Part shown: in pieces, positions 8,644 to 19,035 of the stretch
Position numbering within the stretch: position 1 is the stretch's first letter
Layout of the letters: each line of letters opens with the position of its first letter
From: an archaeon SCG-AAA382B04
GTDB lineage: Archaea; Halobacteriota; Methanonatronarchaeia; Methanonatronarchaeales; Methanonatronarchaeaceae
Length of the DNA: 64,000 bases
Assembly: GCA_003034855.1 (NCBI GenBank)
Contig: PZKD01000100.1
Location: 62,001 to 126,000 of the forward strand
Reading direction: 5' to 3'
Translations under genes and position numbers: made by a program
Notes under the pieces: generated by a model
The model's input: the letters and a program-made list of their open reading frames with translations, nothing else
Databases searched by the model: none
Told to the model about the DNA's origin: nothing

Positions 8644-8973
8644 ATGAATGAAGATGAAATTAACAATCAAAACTTCAATCGCCAATCAAGAATCTGCAAA
8701 GCCATTTCCCATCCAACTAGACTAAGAATTCTTCACTTACTACGAAATCAAGAGCTAACCGTTAACGAAATAGCTAAAAAACTAGATTTAAAACAATCTA
8801 ATATATCCCAACACCTCCGAATTCTCAGAGGCACTGGCTTAGTCGAAAACAGAAAAGAAGGACTAAACGTTTACTACAGTCTTTATAGCAAAAAAATCAG
8901 CAGGGCATGTGATCTTCTTAGAAAAGTTCTAAAAGAAATCGAAAACAAAAAATCGATTACCATAGAGGAATAA
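8644..8973 (+). CDS. ArsR-type winged-helix transcription regulator
   Basis: A 109-residue regulator with a typical ArsR winged helix: ISHPTRLRILHLLRNQELTVNEIA as helices 2-3, recognition helix around LKQSNISQHLRILRGTGLV, and a wing at ENRKEGLNVYYSL. The metal-sensing CVC motif of metal-responsive ArsR proteins is absent, so a redox or metabolite signal is likelier. Its stop is two bases before the start of the FAD-linked dehydrogenase gene, so it most likely controls this operon. An AT-rich TATA-like stretch lies about 20-30 bases ahead of the ATG. Confidence 0.85.
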   Translation: MNEDEINNQNFNRQSRICKAISHPTRLRILHLLRNQELTVNEIAKKLDLKQSNISQHLRILRGTGLVENRKEGLNVYYSLYSKKISRACDLLRKVLKEIENKKSITIEE

Positions 8974-8975
8974 AT

Positions 8976-10856
8976 ATGAAAAAAAGAGACATAAAAAAAC
9001 TAAAAGAAATAGTTGGAGAAAAAAGAGTTTCTACAAAAAAAAGAGATAGAATACCAAGCTCCCATGACTTGGCCTCAATTCCATCAATAGTTAAAAACAG
9101 AATTGATTACGAACCCGATATTGTTCTTCAACCCAAAACCAGAGAAGAAATCGAGGAAATCATCAATATCGCATATGAAAACGAAATACCAATAGTTCCT
9201 CGAGGATCTGGCACAAGTGCATATGGAGGAAGTGTTCCAGCCGCCGGAGGTATATCAATTTCCTTTGCCAGAATGCGAGGATTGAAAAATTTAGACAAAG
9301 AAAACAAAAAGGCTAGAGTTGAACCGGGAACAATCTGGACAAATCCAGCAAGCACTCCTATGAAAAATATTGACAAAACACTTCAAGACTATCTAAAAAA
9401 ACATGATCTAGAAGTCCCTGCTTACCCTAGTAGTGCACCAGGATCTACAGTAGCTGGATGGGTAGCTGAAGGAGGAGCTGGTTATGGAAGCTACGAATAT
9501 GGTGAAATTAAAGACATCGTTTCCCAAGTTGAAATCATCACTTCTAAAGGAACAAAAACCCTCAAAGGAGAAGATCTTGACTTTGTTGTGGGTCTTGAAG
9601 GAACCACTGGAATTATCTCTGAAATAGAAATAAACCTAAAAGAAAAAGAACAAAAAATTCCTCAATTAATAGCTTTTCAAAACGAAAAAGATGCTGTCAA
9701 ATTCCTTCAAGAACTTTATAAAAAAGAGTTAGACTTATGGAATGTTACATTATACAATCCCAATCATACCAAGAAAAAACAAGAAGCTACTGATAACACT
9801 ATTTTACCAAGTGAAAAATGGTTAGTTTTAGTTTCCTACCCAGAAAGTAGAGAGATAAATTTAAAAGGATTAATAAAATCAAAAAATGGTGAATTACTCG
9901 AAAAAGAGTTAGCTCACCATGCGTGGGAAGAAAGGTTCTTTCCTCTTCGATACAAACGGATAGGGCCATCAGAAATGGCAAGTGAAAGCTATGTGCCTAT
10001 AGAAAACTTAGACGACTACATCAATTCACTCAAAGAGCTGAAGGAAGAAGTAATCCTAGATTCCAAACTTATCGATGATGGTAGAGTTTACAATTTGGCT
10101 TCTGTGATTACAGACGAAAGAGCACCAAGTTATATGATTTCTGCAATGACACAAATGCAAATGGATGATGCAGCTAAAAATGCAGGAGGAACAGTTTATG
10201 GAATAGGAATGTTTAATCATTCTGAATCAAGAGATCACTTCGGAAAGAAATTTGACAAAATAAAGGAATTTAAAAGATCAGTTGACGAAAAAGAAATCAT
10301 TAACCCTGGAAAGATTTTCTCTCCAAAAAAGAGAGGAAAGGGCGTTAAGAATGTCCAAAGAATGATGAAGATGGCTAAATTAGCCATTCCTTTAAAAGGT
10401 TTAGATAGTTTCATATTAAGTTCTAAATCAAAAATTAAGGAGGACAAAGATTTACCTGAAAAAGTTAATTATGAATCTTTTGCCTGTTCAAGATGTAACT
10501 ATTGTACAGAAGTTTGTGATCAATGGGCAGGTAGTAAATGGGAGTCCCAATCACCTAAAGGTCGATGGACCTTTCTTAGACAATATCTTCAAGGAAATGA
10601 GTCATGGGATCAAGAGATTGCTGAATCTTTCTTGTTATGCACAACTTGTAAACGATGTAATCAAGTTTGTCAATCAGATATACCTATCTTAGAGATATGG
10701 GATGATATGAGAGGATCTTTAGTTCAAGAAAAAGGCTTTGGCACTTTCAATGGCTTTGAAATGATGAAAGCTACTGCGGACATTGATAATAACATTTGGG
10801 CAGGCCGTGAAGAAGATAGAAATAATTGGATGCCTGAAAAGGAGGAAAAACAATGA
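8976..10856 (+). CDS. FAD-linked oxidase with C-terminal 4Fe-4S domains (D-lactate/glycolate dehydrogenase-like)
   Basis: 626 residues. The N-terminal half is a FAD_binding_4/GlcD-type flavin domain (VPRGSGTSAYGGSVPAAGG near residue 74, then SSAPGSTVAGWVAEGGAGYGS), followed by the FAD-oxidase C-terminal cap. The last third carries two 4Fe-4S motifs: CSRCNYCTEVC and CTTCKRCNQVC. This is the layout of D-lactate and glycolate dehydrogenases that pass electrons through Fe-S clusters to a CCG-domain partner, which is the next gene (four-base ATGA overlap). The exact 2-hydroxyacid oxidised is not determinable from sequence. Probably membrane-associated or cytosolic through its partner. Confidence 0.88.
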   Translation: MKKRDIKKLKEIVGEKRVSTKKRDRIPSSHDLASIPSIVKNRIDYEPDIVLQPKTREEIEEIINIAYENEIPIVPRGSGTSAYGGSVPAAGGISISFARMRGLKNLDKENKKARVEPGTIWTNPASTPMKNIDKTLQDYLKKHDLEVPAYPSSAPGSTVAGWVAEGGAGYGSYEYGEIKDIVSQVEIITSKGTKTLKGEDLDFVVGLEGTTGIISEIEINLKEKEQKIPQLIAFQNEKDAVKFLQELYKKELDLWNVTLYNPNHTKKKQEATDNTILPSEKWLVLVSYPESREINLKGLIKSKNGELLEKELAHHAWEERFFPLRYKRIGPSEMASESYVPIENLDDYINSLKELKEEVILDSKLIDDGRVYNLASVITDERAPSYMISAMTQMQMDDAAKNAGGTVYGIGMFNHSESRDHFGKKFDKIKEFKRSVDEKEIINPGKIFSPKKRGKGVKNVQRMMKMAKLAIPLKGLDSFILSSKSKIKEDKDLPEKVNYESFACSRCNYCTEVCDQWAGSKWESQSPKGRWTFLRQYLQGNESWDQEIAESFLLCTTCKRCNQVCQSDIPILEIWDDMRGSLVQEKGFGTFNGFEMMKATADIDNNIWAGREEDRNNWMPEKEEKQ

Positions 10857-12049
10857 ATGAAAATAAAAAAGAAGACATTTTATATTGGGCAGGTTGTACT
10901 GCTTCTTACTTAGAAAATGATATTGCAAAAAACGGCATGAGATTACTTAGAGACGGTGGACTAGACCCTGAAACATTAGGAGAGGACGAGTGGTGTTGCG
11001 GTGTTCCTTTCCTTATGGCTGGTAAATGGGATAAATTCGAAGAAATTTTCAAACACAATATTGAAGAAATCAAAAAAAGAGATGTAGATAAAGTTGTAGC
11101 TTCATGTCCAGGTTGCTGGGTAACTTTATCGCATTATTACGAAGATTGGGCTGAAAAACTTGGTGAAGAATGGGGTATGGAGGTTGAACATATAACAGAA
11201 ATACTCTCAGACATGATTGAGAAAAATAAATTAGAGTTTTCTCAAGATTTGGATCAAAAAGTAACCTACCATGATCCCTGTCACATTGGTAGACATGGTG
11301 ATATCTATGATGAACCTAGAGATGTAATAGATGCTTTGCCTGGTGTCAAAAATGAAGAAATGAGGCATAATAAAGAAGACGCACTCTGTTGTGGAAGTGT
11401 ACTAACTAGAGTGGGAGATCAAGAAGTTTCAAAAAATCTGGCTAATCTTAGATTAGAAGAGGCAAAAGAAACGGGTGCTGATAGGTTAGTGACCACTTGT
11501 CCTTGCTGTGAATTTCAGTTTAGGGTAGGAGCCAAAGAAAACAACATCGATTTAAAAACTGTAGATATAGCTACTCTCGCTGCTGAAGCAAAGGGATATG
11601 AAACCGAAGACCCTACACCAGAGATTTTGTCGATGTGGTTTGATGTTTTCAAAAAAGCCATTGACAACATGAGTCCCGAAGGAATGGTTTCCATGATGGA
11701 CGAATTAATGCCTGTCATGATGGATAACCTACCTTCTCCAATGAATAAAATAATGACTACTATGTCTGTTCTCCCAAGACCAGTTCAAAACGCTGGTCTT
11801 AAAATGATGTCTCCAATGATTCCTTATTTGGTTCCTAGAATGCTAGATGACATGATTCCTGATATTGCTCCTGAAGCGGCTGAATTAATGAAAGAGAGAA
11901 TTCCAAAAATGCCAGAGAACATGGAGAAAAATCTAGATCAAATGTTAGTTCCTATTATGAAAGAAATAATGCCTCACATGTTACCTGAAATTATGCCAGA
12001 ACTTAAACCAATGATGATTAAGGGTATGAAAGACAAAATGAGAGCATGA
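10853..12049 (+). CDS. CCG-domain (HdrB/GlcF-like) Fe-S protein with methionine-rich tail
   Basis: Residues 1 to about 255 contain two cysteine-rich CCG domains (GCTASYL with WCCGVP, and DPCHIGRH with ALCCGS) plus CPGCW and CPCCEF, as in heterodisulfide reductase subunit B and glycolate oxidase GlcF; such domains bind a noncubane or 4Fe-4S centre. A strong GGAGG site precedes the ATG. It is the electron-transfer partner of the preceding flavoprotein. Residues about 265-398 are an unusual extension with about 28 Met and many Pro and acidic residues in short amphipathic repeats (for example MKEIMPHMLPEIMPELKP). The tail has no membrane helix; membrane docking or metal binding are possible roles. 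Confidence 0.85.
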   Translation: MNENKKEDILYWAGCTASYLENDIAKNGMRLLRDGGLDPETLGEDEWCCGVPFLMAGKWDKFEEIFKHNIEEIKKRDVDKVVASCPGCWVTLSHYYEDWAEKLGEEWGMEVEHITEILSDMIEKNKLEFSQDLDQKVTYHDPCHIGRHGDIYDEPRDVIDALPGVKNEEMRHNKEDALCCGSVLTRVGDQEVSKNLANLRLEEAKETGADRLVTTCPCCEFQFRVGAKENNIDLKTVDIATLAAEAKGYETEDPTPEILSMWFDVFKKAIDNMSPEGMVSMMDELMPVMMDNLPSPMNKIMTTMSVLPRPVQNAGLKMMSPMIPYLVPRMLDDMIPDIAPEAAELMKERIPKMPENMEKNLDQMLVPIMKEIMPHMLPEIMPELKPMMIKGMKDKMRA

Positions 12050-12051
12050 GG

Positions 12052-12285
12052 TTAGGTTCTTCTAACGAAATAAATTATTTGGGCTAAACCCATCCCAACC
12101 CCAAAAAATCCTAGGAGTACACCTGCCACAGGAGCCCATTCAATGTTCCCTGAACTCAATACACGTGGAGTTGAAACTGCTAATATGATAGTCCCTAAAG
12201 CGAACCATAAAAAAATCCTAAAGATTGGGGGTTTGAACGATTTAGTCTCCTGTTTCTTATCTTTTAATAATCTCTTTTTTTTCAT
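12052..12285 (-). CDS. Small two-helix membrane protein, unknown
   Basis: 77 residues: a Lys-rich start (MKKKRLLKDKK), then two predicted membrane helices (about residues 23-41, IFRIFLWFALGTIILAVST, and 52-73, APVAGVLLGFFGVGMGLAQI) and a basic end. It is convergent with the CCG-domain gene (two bases between the stops) and lies just beyond the right-end hairpin of the IscB-type element. I do not recognise the family. The reading is credible because of the clean helices and the absence of a better frame, but there is no functional clue. Confidence 0.55.
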   Translation of the reverse strand: MKKKRLLKDKKQETKSFKPPIFRIFLWFALGTIILAVSTPRVLSSGNIEWAPVAGVLLGFFGVGMGLAQIIYFVRRT

Positions 12286-12312
12286 CTTAATCGGGCAATG
12301 AGATCTCTTCCT

Positions 12313-12528
12313 TTAGGTAGGAGAGAAGTTGCCCTTCACCTCCGTTATAATTGTTTTGGCCTTTGTTATTAAATCGAGTTTTTTGCATTTAACCAAATGA
12401 GTGGTTGGGGTTCTCTTAACTACTTCTGCTTTATCTTTTTCTAAGAGATGCCTTGCTTTAGCTGGTTTTGTAGGTATTAAGGGTTCTCCCATCATGTTCT
12501 GAACATACACTTCTACTTTTTGACTCAT
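12313..12528 (-). pseudogene. iscB: IscB N-terminal RRXRR (PLMP) domain remnant
   Basis: 71 residues beginning KVEVYVQNMMGEPLIPTKPAKARHLLEK (read in two overlapping parts: VYVQNMMGEPLIPT and KPAKARHLLEKDKAEVVKRT). This is the RRXRR/PLMP domain that opens IscB and related HNH nucleases of the OMEGA systems. A full IscB continues with RuvC-I (xDPGSKxxG), bridge helix, HNH and RuvC-II/III over 400-500 residues; here the frame stops right after the first domain. The ORF follows directly on the structured RNA segment, as in intact IscB loci, and ends at a hairpin, so an internal deletion of the nuclease body is the simplest reading. A stand-alone RRXRR protein is the alternative. Confidence 0.75.
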
Positions 12529-12534
12529 ATTTTT

Positions 12535-12880
12535 TATCCTCTTTAAGCATACATGATGTTATGAGCTCTTCGAGTCCTAACCTCCCATATGCTGGGAGTG
12601 GGTTTCCCCTCACCAATGTTGGAGGAGAGATGATGTCCGTAGGATGTTTCTGGTTTGTTACGTTACTAAACCAGTTTACCTCACCTCGCCGTAACAGTGG
12701 GTTTCGTTCCCACGAACTCTCCAGAGCCTGAAGCTGAGGAAACACTCCAGAATGCTTCTTTAGCCTTTCCTCCGAACGTAGCTCAACTGCCCTCTTACTG
12801 AGAGGGTATCGCTAAGACTGGTCTCCTACAAACCCCTCCTAAACCTATGATTTAGATGGGGGTAGTTGACTTAACCACCT
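12535..12880 (-). ncRNA. HEARO / omega RNA of an IscB-type element
   Basis: No long frame, G+C far above neighbouring spacers, and several perfect stems. In plus coordinates these are: 12582-12587 with 12593-12598 (CTCCCA/TGGGAG), 12650-12656 with 12668-12674 (CTGGTTT/AAACCAG), 12697-12701 with 12709-12713 (GTGGG/CCCAC) and 12790-12795 with 12801-12806 (CCCTCT/AGAGGG). The 5' end on the minus strand reads GTCAACTACCCCC, a hairpin, then GAGGGGTTTGTAGG, the start I recall for HEARO RNAs. It sits directly before an IscB-type RRXRR start codon, the standard position of the guide-bearing RNA. Boundaries are approximate. Confidence 0.75.
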
Positions 12881-13024
12881 TTAGGTCATGTGAATGAACC
12901 AGATAATTATGAAAAACAGCCCACCAATAACTAATAATACAGATGCTATGATTGGTGCGTATTTCACAAACTTTGCTAAAAAATCTTTAACCTCTTCATC
13001 TTCTTTTAGTTCTTCCCATCTCAT
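12881..13024 (-). CDS. Small single-helix membrane protein (47 residues)
   Basis: Start ATG at 13024, stop TAA at 12883-12881. The protein opens MRWEELKEDEEVKDFLAKF, an acidic amphipathic head, then has one strong membrane helix (about residues 21-44, APIIASVLLVIGGLFFIIIW) and a short tail. It overlaps the UPF0216 gene by 29 bases in another frame and is probably co-translated with it. Family unknown; an archaeal membrane microprotein. Its last codons coincide with the presumed guide region at the 5' end of the IscB-type RNA. Confidence 0.55.
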   Translation of the reverse strand: MRWEELKEDEEVKDFLAKFVKYAPIIASVLLVIGGLFFIIIWFIHMT

Positions 13025-13484
13025 TTTTCTTTTTATTTGTTATTTCTGATAAGTCAACTGTAAACATGTATTTTGTTGTTGTTCTTAATTGATTTCTTAT
13101 TTTTCTCACTTCTATTCTATTAAGGAAAATTTCTTTTTTAGAAATGTCTTTTTCTTTATCTAACAGTCTTCTAATTAATCTAGCTTCAGCTTTCCCTTTT
13201 ATCCTGTAACTTCCTTTACCGAATTTTTTTCCTGCTTCAATGTATATTGGTATTTTTAACTTATTGTGAAAATGGTTTGGTAGTTTCTCTGAAATTTTTT
13301 TGAGTTCTTTTTTTTCGAGCAATATTTTTTCGTTATCTTTTGTTTTTAAGCTAGGTTTTTCCTCTTTTAGTAGTTCTTTTAATGTTTTTTTCTTTTTTGG
13401 TAAGTGTTTGTTCAGATTTTGGATTTGCTTTGCTAGAATTCTTTTTTGATTGTTGGTTCCTTTGCTCCTACTATCCCCTTTCAT
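12996..13484 (-). CDS. UPF0216 (DUF61) family protein
   Basis: 162 residues, Lys-rich. The central part (KIPIYIEAGKKFGKGSYRIKG, then EARLIRRLL) and the end (RKIRNQLRTTTKYMFTVDL) match the archaeal UPF0216 signature, in which a TTT-x-Y-x-F motif ends the core domain. The biochemical role of the family is unknown. The first 50 residues form a charged helical extension. It lies 12 bases after the DUF22 gene and so belongs to the tail of the ATP synthase transcription unit. Confidence 0.75.
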   Translation of the reverse strand: MKGDSRSKGTNNQKRILAKQIQNLNKHLPKKKKTLKELLKEEKPSLKTKDNEKILLEKKELKKISEKLPNHFHNKLKIPIYIEAGKKFGKGSYRIKGKAEARLIRRLLDKEKDISKKEIFLNRIEVRKIRNQLRTTTKYMFTVDLSEITNKKKNEMGRTKRR

Positions 13485-13496
13485 TTGATAAAATTA

Positions 13497-13874
13497 TTAT
13501 TCTTTTATTTTAAAAAGAAATACTATCCCTATTAACTCATTTTTTTCTATCTCACCATCTTTTCCAGCTGCAAACAATACATCATCAACTGTTCTTGATA
13601 TTTCAATTGGCTTAGGATAATTTTCTCCAACACCTATAACGTGACCGTTTCTTTGTCTAGCATATCCACTGATAACTAAAAGATGGTTTTTTGGGATCTC
13701 ATTTTTTTTTATTTTAATAGGTTCTGAATCTCCTTTCTTAAATGATTTATCTTCTTTTGAAATTAGGTGCCTTATCTTCACCTCTCCAGATAAATCAACT
13801 TCTATTCCTTCTTCTCCATCTTTTATTTCTTTTGTTTCTTTACTTTTTCTATTTCCAGCTAATTTTATTTTCAT
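13497..13874 (-). CDS. DUF22-family protein
   Basis: About 125 residues, beta-rich (VISGYARQRNGHVIGVGE, then DGEIEKNELIGIVFLFKIKE). The pattern fits archaeal DUF22 proteins, small beta-barrel proteins of unknown function. I use the ATG at 13874, one base after the atpD stop and preceded by AAAGGT; an in-frame TTG 12 bases upstream would overlap atpD. Its position right after atpD suggests co-expression with the ATP synthase, but nothing shows a physical link. Confidence 0.65.
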   Translation of the reverse strand: MKIKLAGNRKSKETKEIKDGEEGIEVDLSGEVKIRHLISKEDKSFKKGDSEPIKIKKNEIPKNHLLVISGYARQRNGHVIGVGENYPKPIEISRTVDDVLFAAGKDGEIEKNELIGIVFLFKIKE

Positions 13875-13875
13875 T

Positions 13876-14520
13876 TTACCTTTCAAGTTTATTTTTAACT
13901 CTTTTCAATCTGAAGAAGGATTCTCTTTCCATTTCATCTAGTTTCATTTCTATGTAGTCTACTGTGTTCTCGAATTTTGGTATAAGGTTATATTCTAGAG
14001 CGTTTACTCTTCTTTTTGTTCTTTCTATCTCTTCTGTTAGCAATCTTATGCTTTCTTCGATTTCAGCGAGTTTGATGACTTTTTCCAATGCCTCTTCAAA
14101 TTCAATAGCAGCCTCATCAATTTGTGGAGGTAAACCAATTGTAGAGTATCCTCTTTCAGTGAAATCTCTTTTTGGAGATTCCTCCATCTCTAGTAATGGA
14201 ACAGTTACTCCCATTATATTTGATTTTGCCGTTTCAATATCTGTTGTTTCTTCTATAGAGTCCGTGAGTGAATCCAATCTTTCAGGACCGAAAGATGCTT
14301 GAGCCTCAATTAACCTTTCAAATGCAATCTCTAATTGTTCCTCAAACTCTTCCCTTATTCCTTTTGCTTCTTTTAGTATATCAAAAAATTCCATGACTAA
14401 TGCATCTCTTTTTTCTTCAAGAAGGTCGTGGCCTTTTTCAGCTAGTTCCAACCTCTCTTCCATCTCTAGGAGATCCATTCGAATTGGTCTTACATCTTCA
14501 ACTATTTCTTCACTTGACAT
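13876..14520 (-). CDS. atpD: A-type ATP synthase subunit D (central stalk)
   Basis: Subunit D forms the long antiparallel coiled coil that rotates inside the A3B3 head. Of 214 residues, the N-terminal helix ([21 protein letters not shown]) and the C-terminal helix ([20 protein letters not shown]) are the conserved ends of that coil; the Ile-Pro-Lys motif near residue 180 is typical. The gene lies three bases after atpB, completing the H-I-K-K-E-C-F-A-B-D order. Length and order match other archaeal operons. Confidence 0.93.
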   Translation of the reverse strand: MSSEEIVEDVRPIRMDLLEMEERLELAEKGHDLLEEKRDALVMEFFDILKEAKGIREEFEEQLEIAFERLIEAQASFGPERLDSLTDSIEETTDIETAKSNIMGVTVPLLEMEESPKRDFTERGYSTIGLPPQIDEAAIEFEEALEKVIKLAEIEESIRLLTEEIERTKRRVNALEYNLIPKFENTVDYIEMKLDEMERESFFRLKRVKNKLER

Positions 14521-14522
14521 TT

Positions 14523-15914
14523 TTATTCTTGATCAGTTAGGTGATATTTTTCTATAAATTCTTCATCTATTCTTTTTAGCTCTCTTTTTGGTAATGTCTG
14601 GAATAAGTCCCAAGCTATGCTTAGAGTTTCTTCTATAGATCTATCTTCATCTCTATCCTGTGAAACGAACTTTTCTTCAAATTCATCTGCAAATTCCAAG
14701 TATTTTCTATCTATTTCTGTCAATGCTTCTTCTCCTACAACAGCTACTAGATCTCTTAAATCTCTTCCTTCTGCATAAAAAGAATATAATTGGTCACTTA
14801 CATCGCTGTGGTCTTCCCTTGTTCTCCCTTCACCTATTCCTCCATCCATTAATCTTGATAGGCATGGGAGTACATCTATTGGAGGATAAAGTCCTTTTCT
14901 ATGAATTGATCGTGAAAACACTATTTGTCCTTCAGTTATGTATCCTGTTAGATCTGGGATTGGATGTGTTATATCATCATCTGGCATTGTGAGCATTGGC
15001 ATTTGGGTTATTGAACCTTTTTTGTTTTCTATTCTTCCTGCTCTCTCGTATATTGTTGCTAGATCTGTGTACATGTATCCTGGATACCCTCTTCTACCTG
15101 GAACCTCTTCTCGAGCTGCTGCTATTTCTCTCAGTGCCTCACAGTAATTTGTCATATCAGTTAGTATTACTAGTATTTGCATTCCTTTTTCAAAGGCTAA
15201 GTACTCTGCTATTGTTAGTGCTATTCTTGGTGTAACTATTCTTTCGATTGCTGGATCATCTGCTAGATTTAATAAGGCTACGGTTCTTTCTAATGCGCCT
15301 GTTTGTTCAAAGTTGTTCATGAAAAAATTAGCTTCTTCGTTGGTTATTCCCATTGCACCAAAAACAACTGCAAATTCTTCTTCTTCACCTTTTACTTTTG
15401 CTTGACGAGTTATTTGTGCAGCTAATTCGTTATGTGGTAATCCTGAAACCGAAAATATTGGAAGTTTTTGACCTCTAACTAGGGTATTCATCCCATCTAT
15501 AACCGAAATTCCTGTTTCTATAAACTCTCTTGGGTATTCTCTTGCTTCTGGATTTATTGAAGCACCGTATATATCTTCTTCCTCTTCTGCAATTATTTGG
15601 GGTCCTCCATCTATTGGTTCACCAGTTCCATTTAATATTCTCCCTAACAGTTCATCTGAAACACCGATTTTCATAGTTTCTCCGGTGAATCTAACGCTTG
15701 TGTTTTTTGTATCAAGTCCTCTTGTTCCTTCAAATACTTGTACAACTGCTCTATCTCCCTCAGCTTCTAATACTGTTCCTCTCCTTGTTTCTCCGTCAGG
15801 AGTTTTTACTTCGACAACTTCGTCATATAAAACTCCAGAAACTCCTTCTATAACCATTATCGAACCAGATACTTCGGATACAGTTTGATATTCAACTGAT
15901 TTTGAATTACCCAT
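14523..15914 (-). CDS. atpB: A-type ATP synthase subunit B
   Basis: Non-catalytic nucleotide-binding subunit of the A3B3 hexamer, 463 residues. Visible signatures: the N-terminal barrel ([20 protein letters not shown]), [17 protein letters not shown] in place of a Walker A loop, [20 protein letters not shown], and [23 protein letters not shown]. Lack of the GxGKT motif is normal for B. It lies 10 bases after atpA. Full length, no anomaly. Confidence 0.96.
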   Translation of the reverse strand: MGNSKSVEYQTVSEVSGSIMVIEGVSGVLYDEVVEVKTPDGETRRGTVLEAEGDRAVVQVFEGTRGLDTKNTSVRFTGETMKIGVSDELLGRILNGTGEPIDGGPQIIAEEEEDIYGASINPEAREYPREFIETGISVIDGMNTLVRGQKLPIFSVSGLPHNELAAQITRQAKVKGEEEEFAVVFGAMGITNEEANFFMNNFEQTGALERTVALLNLADDPAIERIVTPRIALTIAEYLAFEKGMQILVILTDMTNYCEALREIAAAREEVPGRRGYPGYMYTDLATIYERAGRIENKKGSITQMPMLTMPDDDITHPIPDLTGYITEGQIVFSRSIHRKGLYPPIDVLPCLSRLMDGGIGEGRTREDHSDVSDQLYSFYAEGRDLRDLVAVVGEEALTEIDRKYLEFADEFEEKFVSQDRDEDRSIEETLSIAWDLFQTLPKRELKRIDEEFIEKYHLTDQE

Positions 15915-15924
15915 ATTTTTTACC

Positions 15925-17682
<1,758 letters not shown>

Positions 17683-17711
17683 TTTTTCGGTTGAGATAAA
17701 TTTATTCCTCC

Positions 17712-18029
17712 TTATATATCTTCTAATTCTACTTCTACTCCAATTGCCTTCTTAACTAAATCTTGAAGCTCAGTCTCTTTAGCTGAACCAAATTTGTCCG
17801 GAATTTCAACTAAAATAGGGAACATATTACCTTCCTCTTTGAAGCTATTCACCTCTTCTCTGTGTTTTTCGGCTAACCTTTCAGTTGTTATCAATATGCC
17901 TGTATCTTCTTTGTGTTTTTCCAAATTTTGTTTAAGATCTTCTGATTCTTCTATTATTTCTGTTTTTTTTATTCCAGCTAACCTAAAACCTGTTACGGTG
18001 TCTTCATCCGCTACAACTGCTATATCCAT
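17712..18029 (-). CDS. atpF: A-type ATP synthase subunit F
   Basis: Small central-stalk regulator with a CheY-like fold, 105 residues. It opens [20 protein letters not shown], the family signature, and ends in a helical tail that contacts A and B. It overlaps atpC by one base and precedes atpA by 29 bases. Normal length. Confidence 0.93.
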   Translation of the reverse strand: MDIAVVADEDTVTGFRLAGIKKTEIIEESEDLKQNLEKHKEDTGILITTERLAEKHREEVNSFKEEGNMFPILVEIPDKFGSAKETELQDLVKKAIGVEVELEDI

Positions 18030-19033
18030 TATATTAACCTCTCTTGTATCTTTTCATTTGGCCATCCAGCATTTTTATAAGAAAATATTTTTCTAAGATT
18101 TTGTATTTCTAGTCTTTTTAGCATAAGGAAGCCAAGTATAACTCCTGGCCCTAGTGACTCTATTCTGTATATTTTTTTCGATAGTTCCTTGATTTTTCTC
18201 TGCAATTGAATATTGGTTTTTGTCATTGTGTTGTGATCTTCTAGTTCCATATTAGCTAATTCATGAAACATTGTTCCTTCTAGAGGTGCTACTGCACTTT
18301 TAAGGTCTTCTGTGTTTATTATTTCTTCTAATTTCTCTATTTCTAATTTATAGGGTGGTAAAATATATTTATTTATTTTTTCTTCTTCTATTTGTTCTTT
18401 TACAGCTCTTAGCGTTGTTTCTATATTTATTTTGTCTATTTGTATTCCGAAAAATTGTTGGATTATCTTTGGTTTTTTCTCTATTTTTTTCATTAATTTT
18501 TTGTAATAGTATTGATCTAATTTTATCTCAGCTTGGGTTAAATCAGTTTTTTTCTCAAATACTGCTTCAAGAAATCCATATTCAGTTTCTTCTAGAACTT
18601 TGGATGCTTCGGTTAGATCTTCTGATTTTGAAATGTTTTCTATGGTTTCAAACAAACCTGTTTCGTATGGAAAGGCTTTGTCCCTAAAGGATCCTCTTTT
18701 ACTTTTAACTATCCTCAACGCCAATTTTAGGTTCTGGATCTCCCATCTCTTTAGATATATATCTAAGACATCTTGTAGTGGCTCTGGGCTGTATCTTCTC
18801 CCTTCTTTTTCGACTTCTAATAGATGTTTTGATAAGGCTTTGTCTATTTCTTTGTATTTGGTTTTGCCATACAGTGAATTTCTATATACTGTGCTGTCTA
18901 GGATTCCAACTGCTTCTGATATGGAATCAGATTGAACTAAATTCTGGATTTCTGAATCTGATAGTAATTTCCTTTTCTTTGCTTTTATCACTGAGTTTGA
19001 AAACCCATAGCTGAGTGTCTGTGCTATTTTCAT
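18029..19033 (-). CDS. atpC: A-type ATP synthase subunit C (rotor-stalk connector)
   Basis: 334 residues, all-helical, with the repeated d-type domains that dock the central stalk on the c-ring. Visible family segments include QTLSYGFSNSVIKAKKRKLL at the start, YLKRWEIQNLKLALRIVKSK and FLMLKRLEIQNLRKIFSYKN at the end (the conserved R/K-x-x-E-x-x-N-L-R pattern). Three bases separate it from atpE. Fits archaeal subunit C in length and order. Confidence 0.92.
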   Translation of the reverse strand: MKIAQTLSYGFSNSVIKAKKRKLLSDSEIQNLVQSDSISEAVGILDSTVYRNSLYGKTKYKEIDKALSKHLLEVEKEGRRYSPEPLQDVLDIYLKRWEIQNLKLALRIVKSKRGSFRDKAFPYETGLFETIENISKSEDLTEASKVLEETEYGFLEAVFEKKTDLTQAEIKLDQYYYKKLMKKIEKKPKIIQQFFGIQIDKINIETTLRAVKEQIEEEKINKYILPPYKLEIEKLEEIINTEDLKSAVAPLEGTMFHELANMELEDHNTMTKTNIQLQRKIKELSKKIYRIESLGPGVILGFLMLKRLEIQNLRKIFSYKNAGWPNEKIQERLI

Positions 19034-19035
19034 AT

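Larger units (their letters stand above)
12293..12884 (-). mobile_element. Decayed IscB-carrying (ISC, IS200/IS605-like) element
   Basis: Unit made of the omega RNA segment, the RRXRR remnant and, at its right end, an imperfect hairpin (GGGCAA at 12293-12298 with TTGCCC at 12329-12334, inner CTCTTCC with GGAGAG) of the sort IS200/IS605-type ends use. No tnpA is present, so it could only move in trans. The left end is set by the start of the RNA, directly beside the stop codon of a small membrane gene. The boundaries are inferred from structure, not from target duplication, which this class does not make. Confidence 0.6.
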
